This document shows positions 24,275-29,810 of a DNA stretch of 29,810 bases, in pieces. Origin of the DNA: an uncultured Prevotella sp. (GTDB lineage: Bacteria > Bacteroidota > Bacteroidia > Bacteroidales > Bacteroidaceae); NCBI GenBank assembly GCA_900550635.1, contig URSZ01000013.1, positions 1-29,810 on the forward strand, read 5' to 3'. Both the position numbers and the translations under genes were made by a program. Position 1 is the stretch's first letter. The number at the start of each line of letters is the position of its first letter. The notes beneath the pieces are model-generated. The model saw only the letters and a list, made by a program, of their open reading frames with translations, did no database searches and was not told where the DNA came from.

Positions 24275-24808
24275 TTATCCGAAAAGCTTTTCTGACAATT
24301 CTCCGGCCGTATCCGCCACTTCAATTATCCCATTTATCCTGGAATTTATCATTCTTTCCTGCCCGAGGTGTTTAAGAAGGTCGACCAAAGGATTCCAGAA
24401 ACCGTTCACATTATATAATATGACTTTCTTCTTATGGTAACCTATAAAGTTTGCTGCCGCCACGGTGAATATTTCATCCAAAGTGCCGACCCCGCCGGGC
24501 AAAGCCACAAAAACATCGGCTTCGCGCACCATCGTGCTTTTGCGGTCGTCGAGATTCTCGCAGTAAAACATCACGTCGGAGTCGTCGGCAAGGTTTTTCT
24601 CCATGAGAATACGCGGTACTACTCCTATGGTCTGCCCGCCGGCACGGCGCACGGCGTCGGCTGTCACCTTCATAAGGCCGCATGCCGAGCCTCCGTAAAC
24701 CATGTATGCCCCGCGGCTGCCTATTTCGCCGCCCAAAGCCTCCGCCGCTCTGACATATTCGGGATTGATGTCGGTGTGCGAGGAACAGAAAACCCCAATT
24801 CTCTTCAT
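24275..24808 (-). CDS. LOG-family protein (cytokinin riboside 5'-monophosphate phosphoribohydrolase-like)
   Basis: A 177-residue Rossmann-fold protein of the LOG/TIGR00730 family, which hydrolyses the N-glycosidic bond of nucleoside monophosphates. It shows IGVFCSS at the start, VYGGSACGLMKVTADAV (37-53) and the family signature PGGVGTLDE (104-112). Bacterial substrates are probably AMP or similar nucleotides, and the physiological role is unclear. It follows ridA with a single base between the ridA TGA and this ATG. A GTG 9 bp upstream, overlapping ridA, is an alternative start. The family call is secure, the substrate is not. Confidence 0.9.
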   Translation of the reverse strand: MKRIGVFCSSHTDINPEYVRAAEALGGEIGSRGAYMVYGGSACGLMKVTADAVRRAGGQTIGVVPRILMEKNLADDSDVMFYCENLDDRKSTMVREADVFVALPGGVGTLDEIFTVAAANFIGYHKKKVILYNVNGFWNPLVDLLKHLGQERMINSRINGIIEVADTAGELSEKLFG

Positions 24809-24809
24809 G

Positions 24810-25190
24810 TCACTCACTTATTGCTATTGCTTCGATTTCTATGCGTGCTCCTTTTGGCAATTCGGCCACTGCAACGGCGGAACGCGCCGGCGCAACATCG
24901 TCGAAATAGCCTGCATATACCTCGTTAACAGCCTTGAAGTCGTTCATGTCGACAAGGAAGATTGTTGTCTTCACAACATCTCGCATTGTCATTCCGGCTT
25001 CGTAAAGCACTGCACTTATGTTGTCGAGCGAACGCCGGGTAAGCACGGCAATGTCGTCGTCGGGGAACTTGCCGGTTTGCGGGTCAATGGGCAGCTGGCC
25101 CGACACGAAAACCATGTTTCCTATTTTTACGCCTTGGCTGTACGGCCCGATAGCGTAGGGAGCGTTCGTTGTTGAAATTTCCTTTTTCAT
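24810..25190 (-). CDS. ridA: RidA-family 2-iminobutanoate/2-iminopropanoate deaminase
   Basis: A 126-residue YjgF/YER057c/UK114 family protein, the usual length. It speeds hydrolysis of reactive imines and enamines formed by PLP enzymes such as threonine dehydratase. Motifs are APYAIGPYSQ, VFVSGQLPIDPQTGK, KTTIFLVDMNDF and the catalytic-Arg region APARSAVAVAELPKGARIEI with EAIA at the end. The frame extends nine codons upstream, but the ATG at 25190 (MKKEISTTNAP) fits the family start. It is co-transcribed with the LOG gene and divergent from the M16 peptidase. Confidence 0.95.
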   Translation of the reverse strand: MKKEISTTNAPYAIGPYSQGVKIGNMVFVSGQLPIDPQTGKFPDDDIAVLTRRSLDNISAVLYEAGMTMRDVVKTTIFLVDMNDFKAVNEVYAGYFDDVAPARSAVAVAELPKGARIEIEAIAISE

Positions 25191-25214
25191 ATTCGTCAGT
25201 TTTGGTTTAAAAAC

Positions 25215-25222
25215 CAAAAATA
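25215..25222 (-). promoter_or_regulatory. Candidate -7 box of the ridA-LOG operon
   Basis: On the minus strand TATTTTTG matches TAnnTTTG, 24 bases before the ridA ATG. No TTTG is found at the expected upstream distance. Confidence 0.5.
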
Positions 25223-25297
25223 ATGATTTTTCCCGTGCGTGGCGTCACTTTGCGCTCTTTTTTGGGTATCCCGGCCTGAGTGCTGGTGTTTTTATAG

Positions 25298-25305
25298 TAA
25301 TTTTG
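25298..25305 (+). promoter_or_regulatory. Candidate -7 box of the M16 peptidase gene
   Basis: TAATTTTG matches TAnnTTTG and ends only 7 bases before the ATG at 25313. If used, the transcript would be almost leaderless. No clear -33 TTTG is visible. Confidence 0.4.
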
Positions 25306-25312
25306 CGCCGCT

Positions 25313-26536
25313 ATGAACACTTACGAAACAGAAAAACTTGCAAACGGCCTTAGGATAATATACGAACCTTCGGCCACCGAAGTTGTTTATTGCGGATACG
25401 TAGTAAACGCCGGAACGCGCCACGAGCCCGCCGACCGCGAAGGAATGGCGCATTTCATAGAGCACATGTCGTTCAAGGGCACGGAGCACCGCAGTTCCTG
25501 GCACGTAAGCAACGCGCTCGAGAGCGTGGGCGGCGACCTCAACGCCTACACGAGCAAGGAGGAAACCGTATTCTACACCGCGCTGCCGCGCGAGGAGCTG
25601 AAGCGTGCCATAGACGTGCTGACCGACATGGTGTTCCACAGCACATATCCGCAATGCGAGATTGACAAAGAGGTAGAGGTAATAATCGACGAGATACAAA
25701 GCTACAAGGATTCGCCGTCCGACCTTATCTTCGATGAATTCGAGGAAACCATATTCAAGAACCACGCCCTGGGGCGCAAAATACTTGGCAAGGCCGAACG
25801 GTTGAGGACATTCACCACTGCCGACGCGCTTGCGTTCACGGGAAAGTGTTACCGGCCGTCGAACGCCACGTTCTTCCTGTACGGGAACATAGACTTCGGG
25901 CGGGCCGTGCGCATGCTCGAACACGCCACTGCGGGGCTGTCGCCGCTTGCGGCCGAAAAATCAGTCACTCCCCTGCCCGAATACGAACCTGTAGAAAGAA
26001 TCGTAGAAAAGGGAACACACCAGGCACACGTAATAATAGGCACACGCGGCCTCAGCGCGAACGACAAGCGCAAGACGCCGCTCTTCCTGCTGAACAACAT
26101 ACTCGGAGGGCCGAGCATGAACTCACGCCTTAACACATCGCTTCGCGAGAAGAACGGGCTTGTGTACACGGTGGACAGTTTCATGGCCTCGTACACCGAC
26201 ACCGGGTTGTGGGGAATCTACTTCGGTTGCGACGAAAAGGACATAAGCCGCTGCCGGCGTATCGTGGCACGCGAGCTAAAGCGCCTTACCGACACGCCGC
26301 TCACGCCCACACGTCTGAACGCCGCAAAGAAACAGATAAAAGGACAGATAAAAATTTCGCGCGACCGCCTGGAAAGCTACGCCCTCAGCATGGGAAAAGT
26401 GTACTCTCAATATGGCCGCCACCGCGATGTTGACGAAATGTGCCGCCGTATCGACGCAATAACGCCGGACGACATACAGGCCGTGGCAAACGATATATTC
26501 GCCCCCGAGCGGCTGACCACCTTGATTTATAAATAA
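25313..26536 (+). CDS. M16-family zinc peptidase (pitrilysin/processing-peptidase type)
   Basis: A 407-residue single-unit M16 peptidase. The inverted zinc motif HFIEH is at 47-51, and Glu127 in EVEVIIDEIQ lies exactly 76 residues after the last His, the spacing that defines the family. Both M16 halves are present. The second carries IIGTRGLSANDKRKTPLF, then LNNILGGPSMNSRLNTSLRE, then KNGLVYTVDSF, the substrate-clasp region. No signal peptide is seen, so it is probably cytoplasmic, cleaving peptides or processing precursors. The substrate is unknown. It is a single-gene unit with its own terminator. Confidence 0.93.
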   Translation: MNTYETEKLANGLRIIYEPSATEVVYCGYVVNAGTRHEPADREGMAHFIEHMSFKGTEHRSSWHVSNALESVGGDLNAYTSKEETVFYTALPREELKRAIDVLTDMVFHSTYPQCEIDKEVEVIIDEIQSYKDSPSDLIFDEFEETIFKNHALGRKILGKAERLRTFTTADALAFTGKCYRPSNATFFLYGNIDFGRAVRMLEHATAGLSPLAAEKSVTPLPEYEPVERIVEKGTHQAHVIIGTRGLSANDKRKTPLFLLNNILGGPSMNSRLNTSLREKNGLVYTVDSFMASYTDTGLWGIYFGCDEKDISRCRRIVARELKRLTDTPLTPTRLNAAKKQIKGQIKISRDRLESYALSMGKVYSQYGRHRDVDEMCRRIDAITPDDIQAVANDIFAPERLTTLIYK

Positions 26537-26541
26537 TGCTT

Positions 26542-26571
26542 GTCCCCGGGACCTCAGTTCCGGGGATTTTC
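26542..26571 (+). terminator. Rho-independent terminator after the M16 peptidase
   Basis: TCCCCGG pairs with CCGGGGA (within 26543-26566, partly extended by GACC/GTTC-type pairs) and is followed by TTTTC. It lies 6 bp past the stop. Confidence 0.7.
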
Positions 26572-26583
26572 ATACCCCTCTCC

Positions 26584-26603
26584 ACCGCGGCAAAAGCCGC
26601 GGT
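26584..26603. other. Perfect short hairpin before repeat copy 8
   Basis: ACCGCGGC (26584-26591), loop AAAA, GCCGCGGT (26596-26603) form a perfect 8-bp stem. No T-run follows on either strand, so it is not a standard terminator. Confidence 0.4.
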
Positions 26604-26610
26604 CCGAAAT

Positions 26611-26766
26611 TGTCTGCGTTTTTCGTACAAGATTCAAACGGGTTTTCAGAGGGCGAAAAAAAGGTCTGAGATATTTTAAATTAGGTCAGACATATTTTGA
26701 AATATGTGCCTTGTATTTTTTCTTTGCTCCCATGTGAATAAAAAGTGCTGAAAATCAGTTTTCATT
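26611..26766 (+). repeat. Dispersed intergenic element, copy 8
   Basis: The core at a 21-bp step is GTCTGAG (26664-26670), GTCAGAC (26685-26691) and GTGCCTT (26706-26712), separated by 14-bp A/T palindromes. The start motif TGTCTGCG (from 26611) matches the outer end of the long copies. The flank TTTTCAGAGGGCGAAAAAAA before the core and the CTGAAAATCAG inverted repeat near 26749-26759 after it match copies 2 and 3 in reverse. The far outer end is degraded. Confidence 0.88.
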
Positions 26767-26875
26767 TATCCGTACCGAAAAACGACAATTTCAGCGACAA
26801 ATTCCACCCCGGCAGAGACAGTAACTGTCCCGCCGCTGTCCCGCGCCAAAACTGCATAAAAAACCGCACAAATCC

Positions 26876-26906
26876 TTTGCCTTGTAGCCCGCATTGCTTA
26901 TTTTTG
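26876..26906 (+). promoter_or_regulatory. Promoter of the dus-SIMPL operon
   Basis: TTTG (26876-26879), exactly 19 bases, then TATTTTTG (26899-26906) is a full match to TTTG-N19-TAnnTTTG. The ATG at 26925 lies 18 bases after the box. Confidence 0.75.
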
Positions 26907-26924
26907 TAACAGAGCGACGAAAGA

Positions 26925-27974
26925 ATGAAGATAAGAAACCTCGATTTGGGAAGCCGCCCGGTAATGCTGGCTCCTATGGACGATGTTACCGACCCCGGTT
27001 TCAGGCTGCTGTGCCGCAAGCTGGGAGCCAGCATGGTGTATTCCGAATTCGTGGCCTCGGACGCCCTTGTAAGGATGGTGAACAAAAGCCTTGCAAAGCT
27101 CGAGGTTTGGAACGAGGAACGCCCCGTGGCAATACAGATTTACGGCAAAGACCCCGGGAACATGGCCGAAGCCGCAAGGATTGTCGTCGACCAGGCCCAC
27201 CCCGACGTGCTCGACCTCAACTTCGGCTGCCCGGTAAAGAAAGTGGCGGGCAAGGGCGCCGGCGCCGGACTACTGAAAGACATACCCCTTATGCTCGAAA
27301 TAACACGCGCCGTTGTGGCAGCCGTGGATATTCCGGTAACAGTAAAGACGCGACTGGGGTGGGACATGAACAACATCGTCGTGGGCGAACTGGCCTTGCA
27401 GTTGCAGGACTGCGGCATAGCAGCACTAACCGTGCACGGGCGTACACGCTCGCAAATGTACACGGGCACGGCCGACTGGGAACCTATCGGGAAACTCAAG
27501 GAAAATCCCGACATAACAATACCGATAATAGGCAACGGCGACATAACATCAGGCAAACAGGCCGCCGAAATGTTCGAACGCTACGGCGTTGACGGGATAA
27601 TGGTAGGCCGTGCGACATTCGGCCGCCCGTGGATATTTGCCGAGATAGCCCGGGCGCTCGGCCACCCCACAACCGAACTGAAAAATGTCATAGAAAGCCA
27701 ATACGAACCGCTTACAACCGACTGGAAACTCGACGTCCTGAAAGAACAGGTGCGGCAGAGCGTTGCGCGGGCAGGCGAATACGGCGGGATACTGCACATT
27801 CGCCGGCACCTGGCAGCAACACCGCTGTTCAAGGGCATTCCCGACTTCAGACAGACGCGCATAGCCATGCTGCGCGCCGAAAAGCTGGAACAGCTGCTCG
27901 ACATGATGGAGGCCACGCGCCCCTTGTTGCACATGGCCGGAAAAGAAACGGAAACACCGAATACTAACACATAA
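26925..27974 (+). CDS. dusB: tRNA-dihydrouridine synthase
   Basis: A 349-residue FMN enzyme that reduces specific uridines in tRNA loops with NADPH. The TIM-barrel motifs are PVMLAPMDDVTDPGFRLLCR (FMN site), VAIQIYGKDPGNMAEAA, LDLNFGCPVKKVAGKGAGAG with active-site Cys102, TVKTRLGWD, LTVHGRTRSQMYTGTADW, PIIGNGDI and GIMVGRATFGRPWIF. A C-terminal helical domain follows and is expected to bind tRNA. The DusB-type label rests on overall motif layout. Bacteroidetes carry few Dus paralogues, so the exact target uridine is not certain. The SIMPL gene follows after 12 bp in the same operon. Confidence 0.92.
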   Translation: MKIRNLDLGSRPVMLAPMDDVTDPGFRLLCRKLGASMVYSEFVASDALVRMVNKSLAKLEVWNEERPVAIQIYGKDPGNMAEAARIVVDQAHPDVLDLNFGCPVKKVAGKGAGAGLLKDIPLMLEITRAVVAAVDIPVTVKTRLGWDMNNIVVGELALQLQDCGIAALTVHGRTRSQMYTGTADWEPIGKLKENPDITIPIIGNGDITSGKQAAEMFERYGVDGIMVGRATFGRPWIFAEIARALGHPTTELKNVIESQYEPLTTDWKLDVLKEQVRQSVARAGEYGGILHIRRHLAATPLFKGIPDFRQTRIAMLRAEKLEQLLDMMEATRPLLHMAGKETETPNTNT

Positions 27975-27986
27975 AAATTACAAGTC

Positions 27987-28688
27987 ATGAAGAATCTTAA
28001 AATCGAATCAGTAATCGTAGCTGTAGGCCTGGCACTGCTCGGCATTTTCATCTACAAGGGAATAAACAGCCTGGCACAACGCGACCGCACTGTAAGCGTG
28101 CGCGGACTTGCCGAAAAGGAAGTAAAAGCCGACAGGGTAATATGGCCGCTCGTCTACAAGACAGTGGGCAACAACATATCGGGCATTAACGCAGACCTTT
28201 CGAACGCCAACCGTAAAATCAAGGATTTCCTTATAAAAAACGGCATTCCCGCCGATGAAATCGAAGTAGGCGCACCGCAAGTGAACGACCTTTGGACAAA
28301 CGAATACAACGACAACCGCAAACGCGAACGCTACAACGCCAGAACTGTGATTACCGTTACTTCGTCTAACGTAGACAAGGTGCGCGACCTCATCACCCGC
28401 ACAGGCGACCTGCTAAAAGAAGGCATCGCCATAGCACCTAACGATTACCAGACTCAAATAAAATACTCGTTTACCAGCCTTAACAAGATTAAACCCAAAA
28501 TGATAGAGGAAGCTACCAAAAACGCACGCGAAGCCGCAGAGAAGTTCGCAAAAGATTCCGAAAGCAGGCTGGGCAAGATACAATCTGCCTCGCAGGGGCT
28601 TTTCACTATCAACGACCGCGACGAGAACACACCTTTCATAAAGGAAGTGCGCGTCGTTACAATGGTAAACTACCAACTCGACAACTAA
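27987..28688 (+). CDS. SIMPL-domain (DUF541) membrane-anchored protein
   Basis: A 233-residue protein with one N-terminal hydrophobic segment (about 7-25, ESVIVAVGLALLGIFIYKG), either an uncleaved anchor or a signal peptide. The rest is a SIMPL domain (DUF541), with SVRGLAEKEVKADRVIWPL at its start, FLIKNGIPADEIEVGAPQVN in the middle and VRVVTMVNYQLDN at the end. Members are periplasmic or outer-membrane associated and their role is largely unknown. It is the second gene of the dus operon and is followed by a terminator at 28787-28819. Confidence 0.85.
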   Translation: MKNLKIESVIVAVGLALLGIFIYKGINSLAQRDRTVSVRGLAEKEVKADRVIWPLVYKTVGNNISGINADLSNANRKIKDFLIKNGIPADEIEVGAPQVNDLWTNEYNDNRKRERYNARTVITVTSSNVDKVRDLITRTGDLLKEGIAIAPNDYQTQIKYSFTSLNKIKPKMIEEATKNAREAAEKFAKDSESRLGKIQSASQGLFTINDRDENTPFIKEVRVVTMVNYQLDN

Positions 28689-28786
28689 TCCGCCTGCCAA
28701 TTGCAAGCAAATAAAATCCTACGATGAATACGGGATTTTTTAACGGCAGAACTTGATTTTCCGCCTCGAGGTAACAACATTAACAA

Positions 28787-28819
28787 AGTCCGGCGAATTT
28801 TATGATTCGCCGGACTTTT
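28787..28819. terminator. Bidirectional terminator between the SIMPL and M20 genes
   Basis: A 12-bp perfect stem (AGTCCGGCGAAT at 28787-28798 with ATTCGCCGGACT at 28805-28816) has a 6-base loop and TTTTC on the + strand, with a shorter TTTG on the minus strand. It sits between two convergent genes. Confidence 0.85.
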
Positions 28820-28867
28820 CATTTATCTCATCCCTTATCGTTGTAATCTTAACTGTCGAGGCACATG

Positions 28868-29810
28868 CTAACCGCGTTTCAATTCATCCATGCTCAAACC
28901 TTTGAGATAAGAAACAAAAAACTCGATGGATTCTTCGATTTCTGAAATTTTTATATACTCATCTGCCGTATGTGACCTTGACGATTCGCCCGGGCCAATC
29001 TTGACTGTAGGAAACGAAAGCAAAGCCTGGTTACTCAATGTTGGAGAACCGAACGGCGTTCGTCCCATATCTTTTGCGCGGCGCACGAGCGGATGACTTT
29101 CGTCTATGCGCGAGGAGTTGAGTCGAAAAGAACGCGCCACTGGCTCACTCTTTATATTTTTCCTGATTTCATCGAAGATTTCGCGGTTCGAATAAAGTTC
29201 GTTCGAACGGACATCAACAGTAAAAACGCACCTGTCGGGAATGACGTTATGCTGCGTTCCTGCGTTTATTATAGTCACCGTGGCCTTCACTTTTCCGAGC
29301 AATGGCGAAACCCTTGTGAACTCGTGGTCCGTTATCCACCGTATATCTTCCACAGCTTTATATATGGCGTTGTCCCCTTCGTCGCGCGCCGCATGCCCCG
29401 AACGACCGTAAGAAGTTACGTCTATCACCATCAAGCCTTTTTCGGCAACTGCCGGCTGCAACGCGGTAGGTTCGCCTATAATACCCGCGTCGACATGAGG
29501 CAGCCGGGGCAAAAGCAGCTCTATTCCGTTTTTGCCGGATACTTCCTCTTCGGCCGAAGCCGAAAAAACCACGTTGAAACCGCGTTTTTCTCTCGTTATC
29601 ATAAAATAAGCCTGCATGAGCGACACCAAGCTTCCGCCATCGTCATTAGCGCCCAATCCGTACAGGCAGCCATCCTCTATGACCGGCGCATAAGGGTCGC
29701 GATTCCAGCCGGAAACGGGCTTAACCGTATCGATGTGCGCGTCGAGCAGAAGAGTAGGAAGAGTATCGTCGAAATCAGGGCAAACCGAAGCCACGTTGTT
29801 ACCCACACGC
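28868..29810 (-). CDS. M20-family metallohydrolase (ArgE/DapE type), 5' end outside the window
   Basis: The gene runs off the right edge, leaving about 313 C-terminal residues of a family usually near 350-360. Zinc-site motifs are LLLDAHIDTVKPV, LYGLGANDDGGS, SASAEEEVSG, GEPTALQPAVAEKG and, near the end, SRSHTADEYIKISE. The internal dimerisation insert is present (GRSGHAARDEGDNAI). The sequence style matches Bacteroidetes acetyl- or succinylornithine deacetylases of the arginine pathway. Related M20 enzymes act on other N-acyl amino acids, so the substrate is left open, and no arginine genes are visible nearby. It is convergent with the SIMPL gene. Confidence 0.88.
   Translation of the reverse strand, partial: RVGNNVASVCPDFDDTLPTLLLDAHIDTVKPVSGWNRDPYAPVIEDGCLYGLGANDDGGSLVSLMQAYFMITREKRGFNVVFSASAEEEVSGKNGIELLLPRLPHVDAGIIGEPTALQPAVAEKGLMVIDVTSYGRSGHAARDEGDNAIYKAVEDIRWITDHEFTRVSPLLGKVKATVTIINAGTQHNVIPDRCVFTVDVRSNELYSNREIFDEIRKNIKSEPVARSFRLNSSRIDESHPLVRRAKDMGRTPFGSPTLSNQALLSFPTVKIGPGESSRSHTADEYIKISEIEESIEFFVSYLKGLSMDELKRG

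Noticed and set aside
24184..24324. A 47-codon N-terminal extension of the ECF sigma factor.
   Set aside because: It overlaps the end of the LOG gene and the putative ECF promoter, and it has no sigma-factor similarity.

Overview
The window looks like chromosomal DNA from a Bacteroidota bacterium, most likely the order Bacteroidales, with roughly balanced GC content. Three things support this. Start sites lack Shine-Dalgarno sequences but are preceded by the Bacteroidetes promoter signature (TTTG around -33, TAnnTTTG at -7). The protein families are typical of the phylum (FtsL-like protein, FtsI with a PASTA domain, a DUF4252 protein in an ECF sigma operon, Wza/Wzc pair). The division and cell wall (dcw) genes follow the Bacteroidetes order. 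Genus cannot be fixed from the sequence alone. No rRNA, tRNA, CRISPR array, transposase or phage gene was seen.

Layout. 1-4.6 kb (+): a TetR-type regulator, then a Wza-like export lipoprotein and a Wzc-like tyrosine autokinase, closed by a strong terminator. 5.3-7.6 kb (-): malic enzyme fused to a phosphotransacetylase-like domain. 8.1-17.9 kb (-): the dcw cluster, read right to left as mraZ, rsmH, ftsL-like, ftsI, murE, mraY, murD, ftsW. It stops after ftsW, where murG, murC, ftsQ, ftsA and ftsZ would normally follow. 18.4-19.4 kb (+): a secreted nucleoside-hydrolase-like protein, convergent with a YgjP-type metallopeptidase (-). 20.4-22.1 kb (-): a secreted Sel1-repeat protein with DnaJ-like cysteine motifs. 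22.7-25.2 kb (-): ridA and a LOG-family gene, then an ECF sigma factor, a membrane anti-sigma candidate and a DUF4252 secreted protein. 25.3-28.7 kb (+): an M16 peptidase, then a tRNA-dihydrouridine synthase and a SIMPL-domain protein. 28.9 kb to the end (-): an M20 deacetylase/peptidase cut by the window edge.

The most striking feature is a family of dispersed, apparently non-coding elements lying only between genes (eight sites in 30 kb). Their core alternates 7-bp boxes (GTCNGAC or GTGCCTT) with 14-bp A/T palindromes (about ATATTTTRAAATAT), giving a strict 21-bp period, or two helical turns. Three copies are full length, bounded by ATGCAGACA-like motifs in direct orientation with 206, 206 and 204 bp between their CAGAC cores. 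One copy has a 19-bp segment exactly inverted. Another keeps the 21-bp phase with different box sequences and contains a perfect 30-bp palindrome. One copy lies between ftsI and murE inside the dcw cluster. I know of no described family matching this, but I could not search for one.

Other points of interest are a triple TGGNG motif with 10-bp period upstream of mraZ that resembles MraZ operator boxes, an 11-fold Tyr-Gly tail on Wzc, an AAC-N16-CGTC promoter in front of the ECF sigma gene, and the Sel1/zinc-finger secreted protein.
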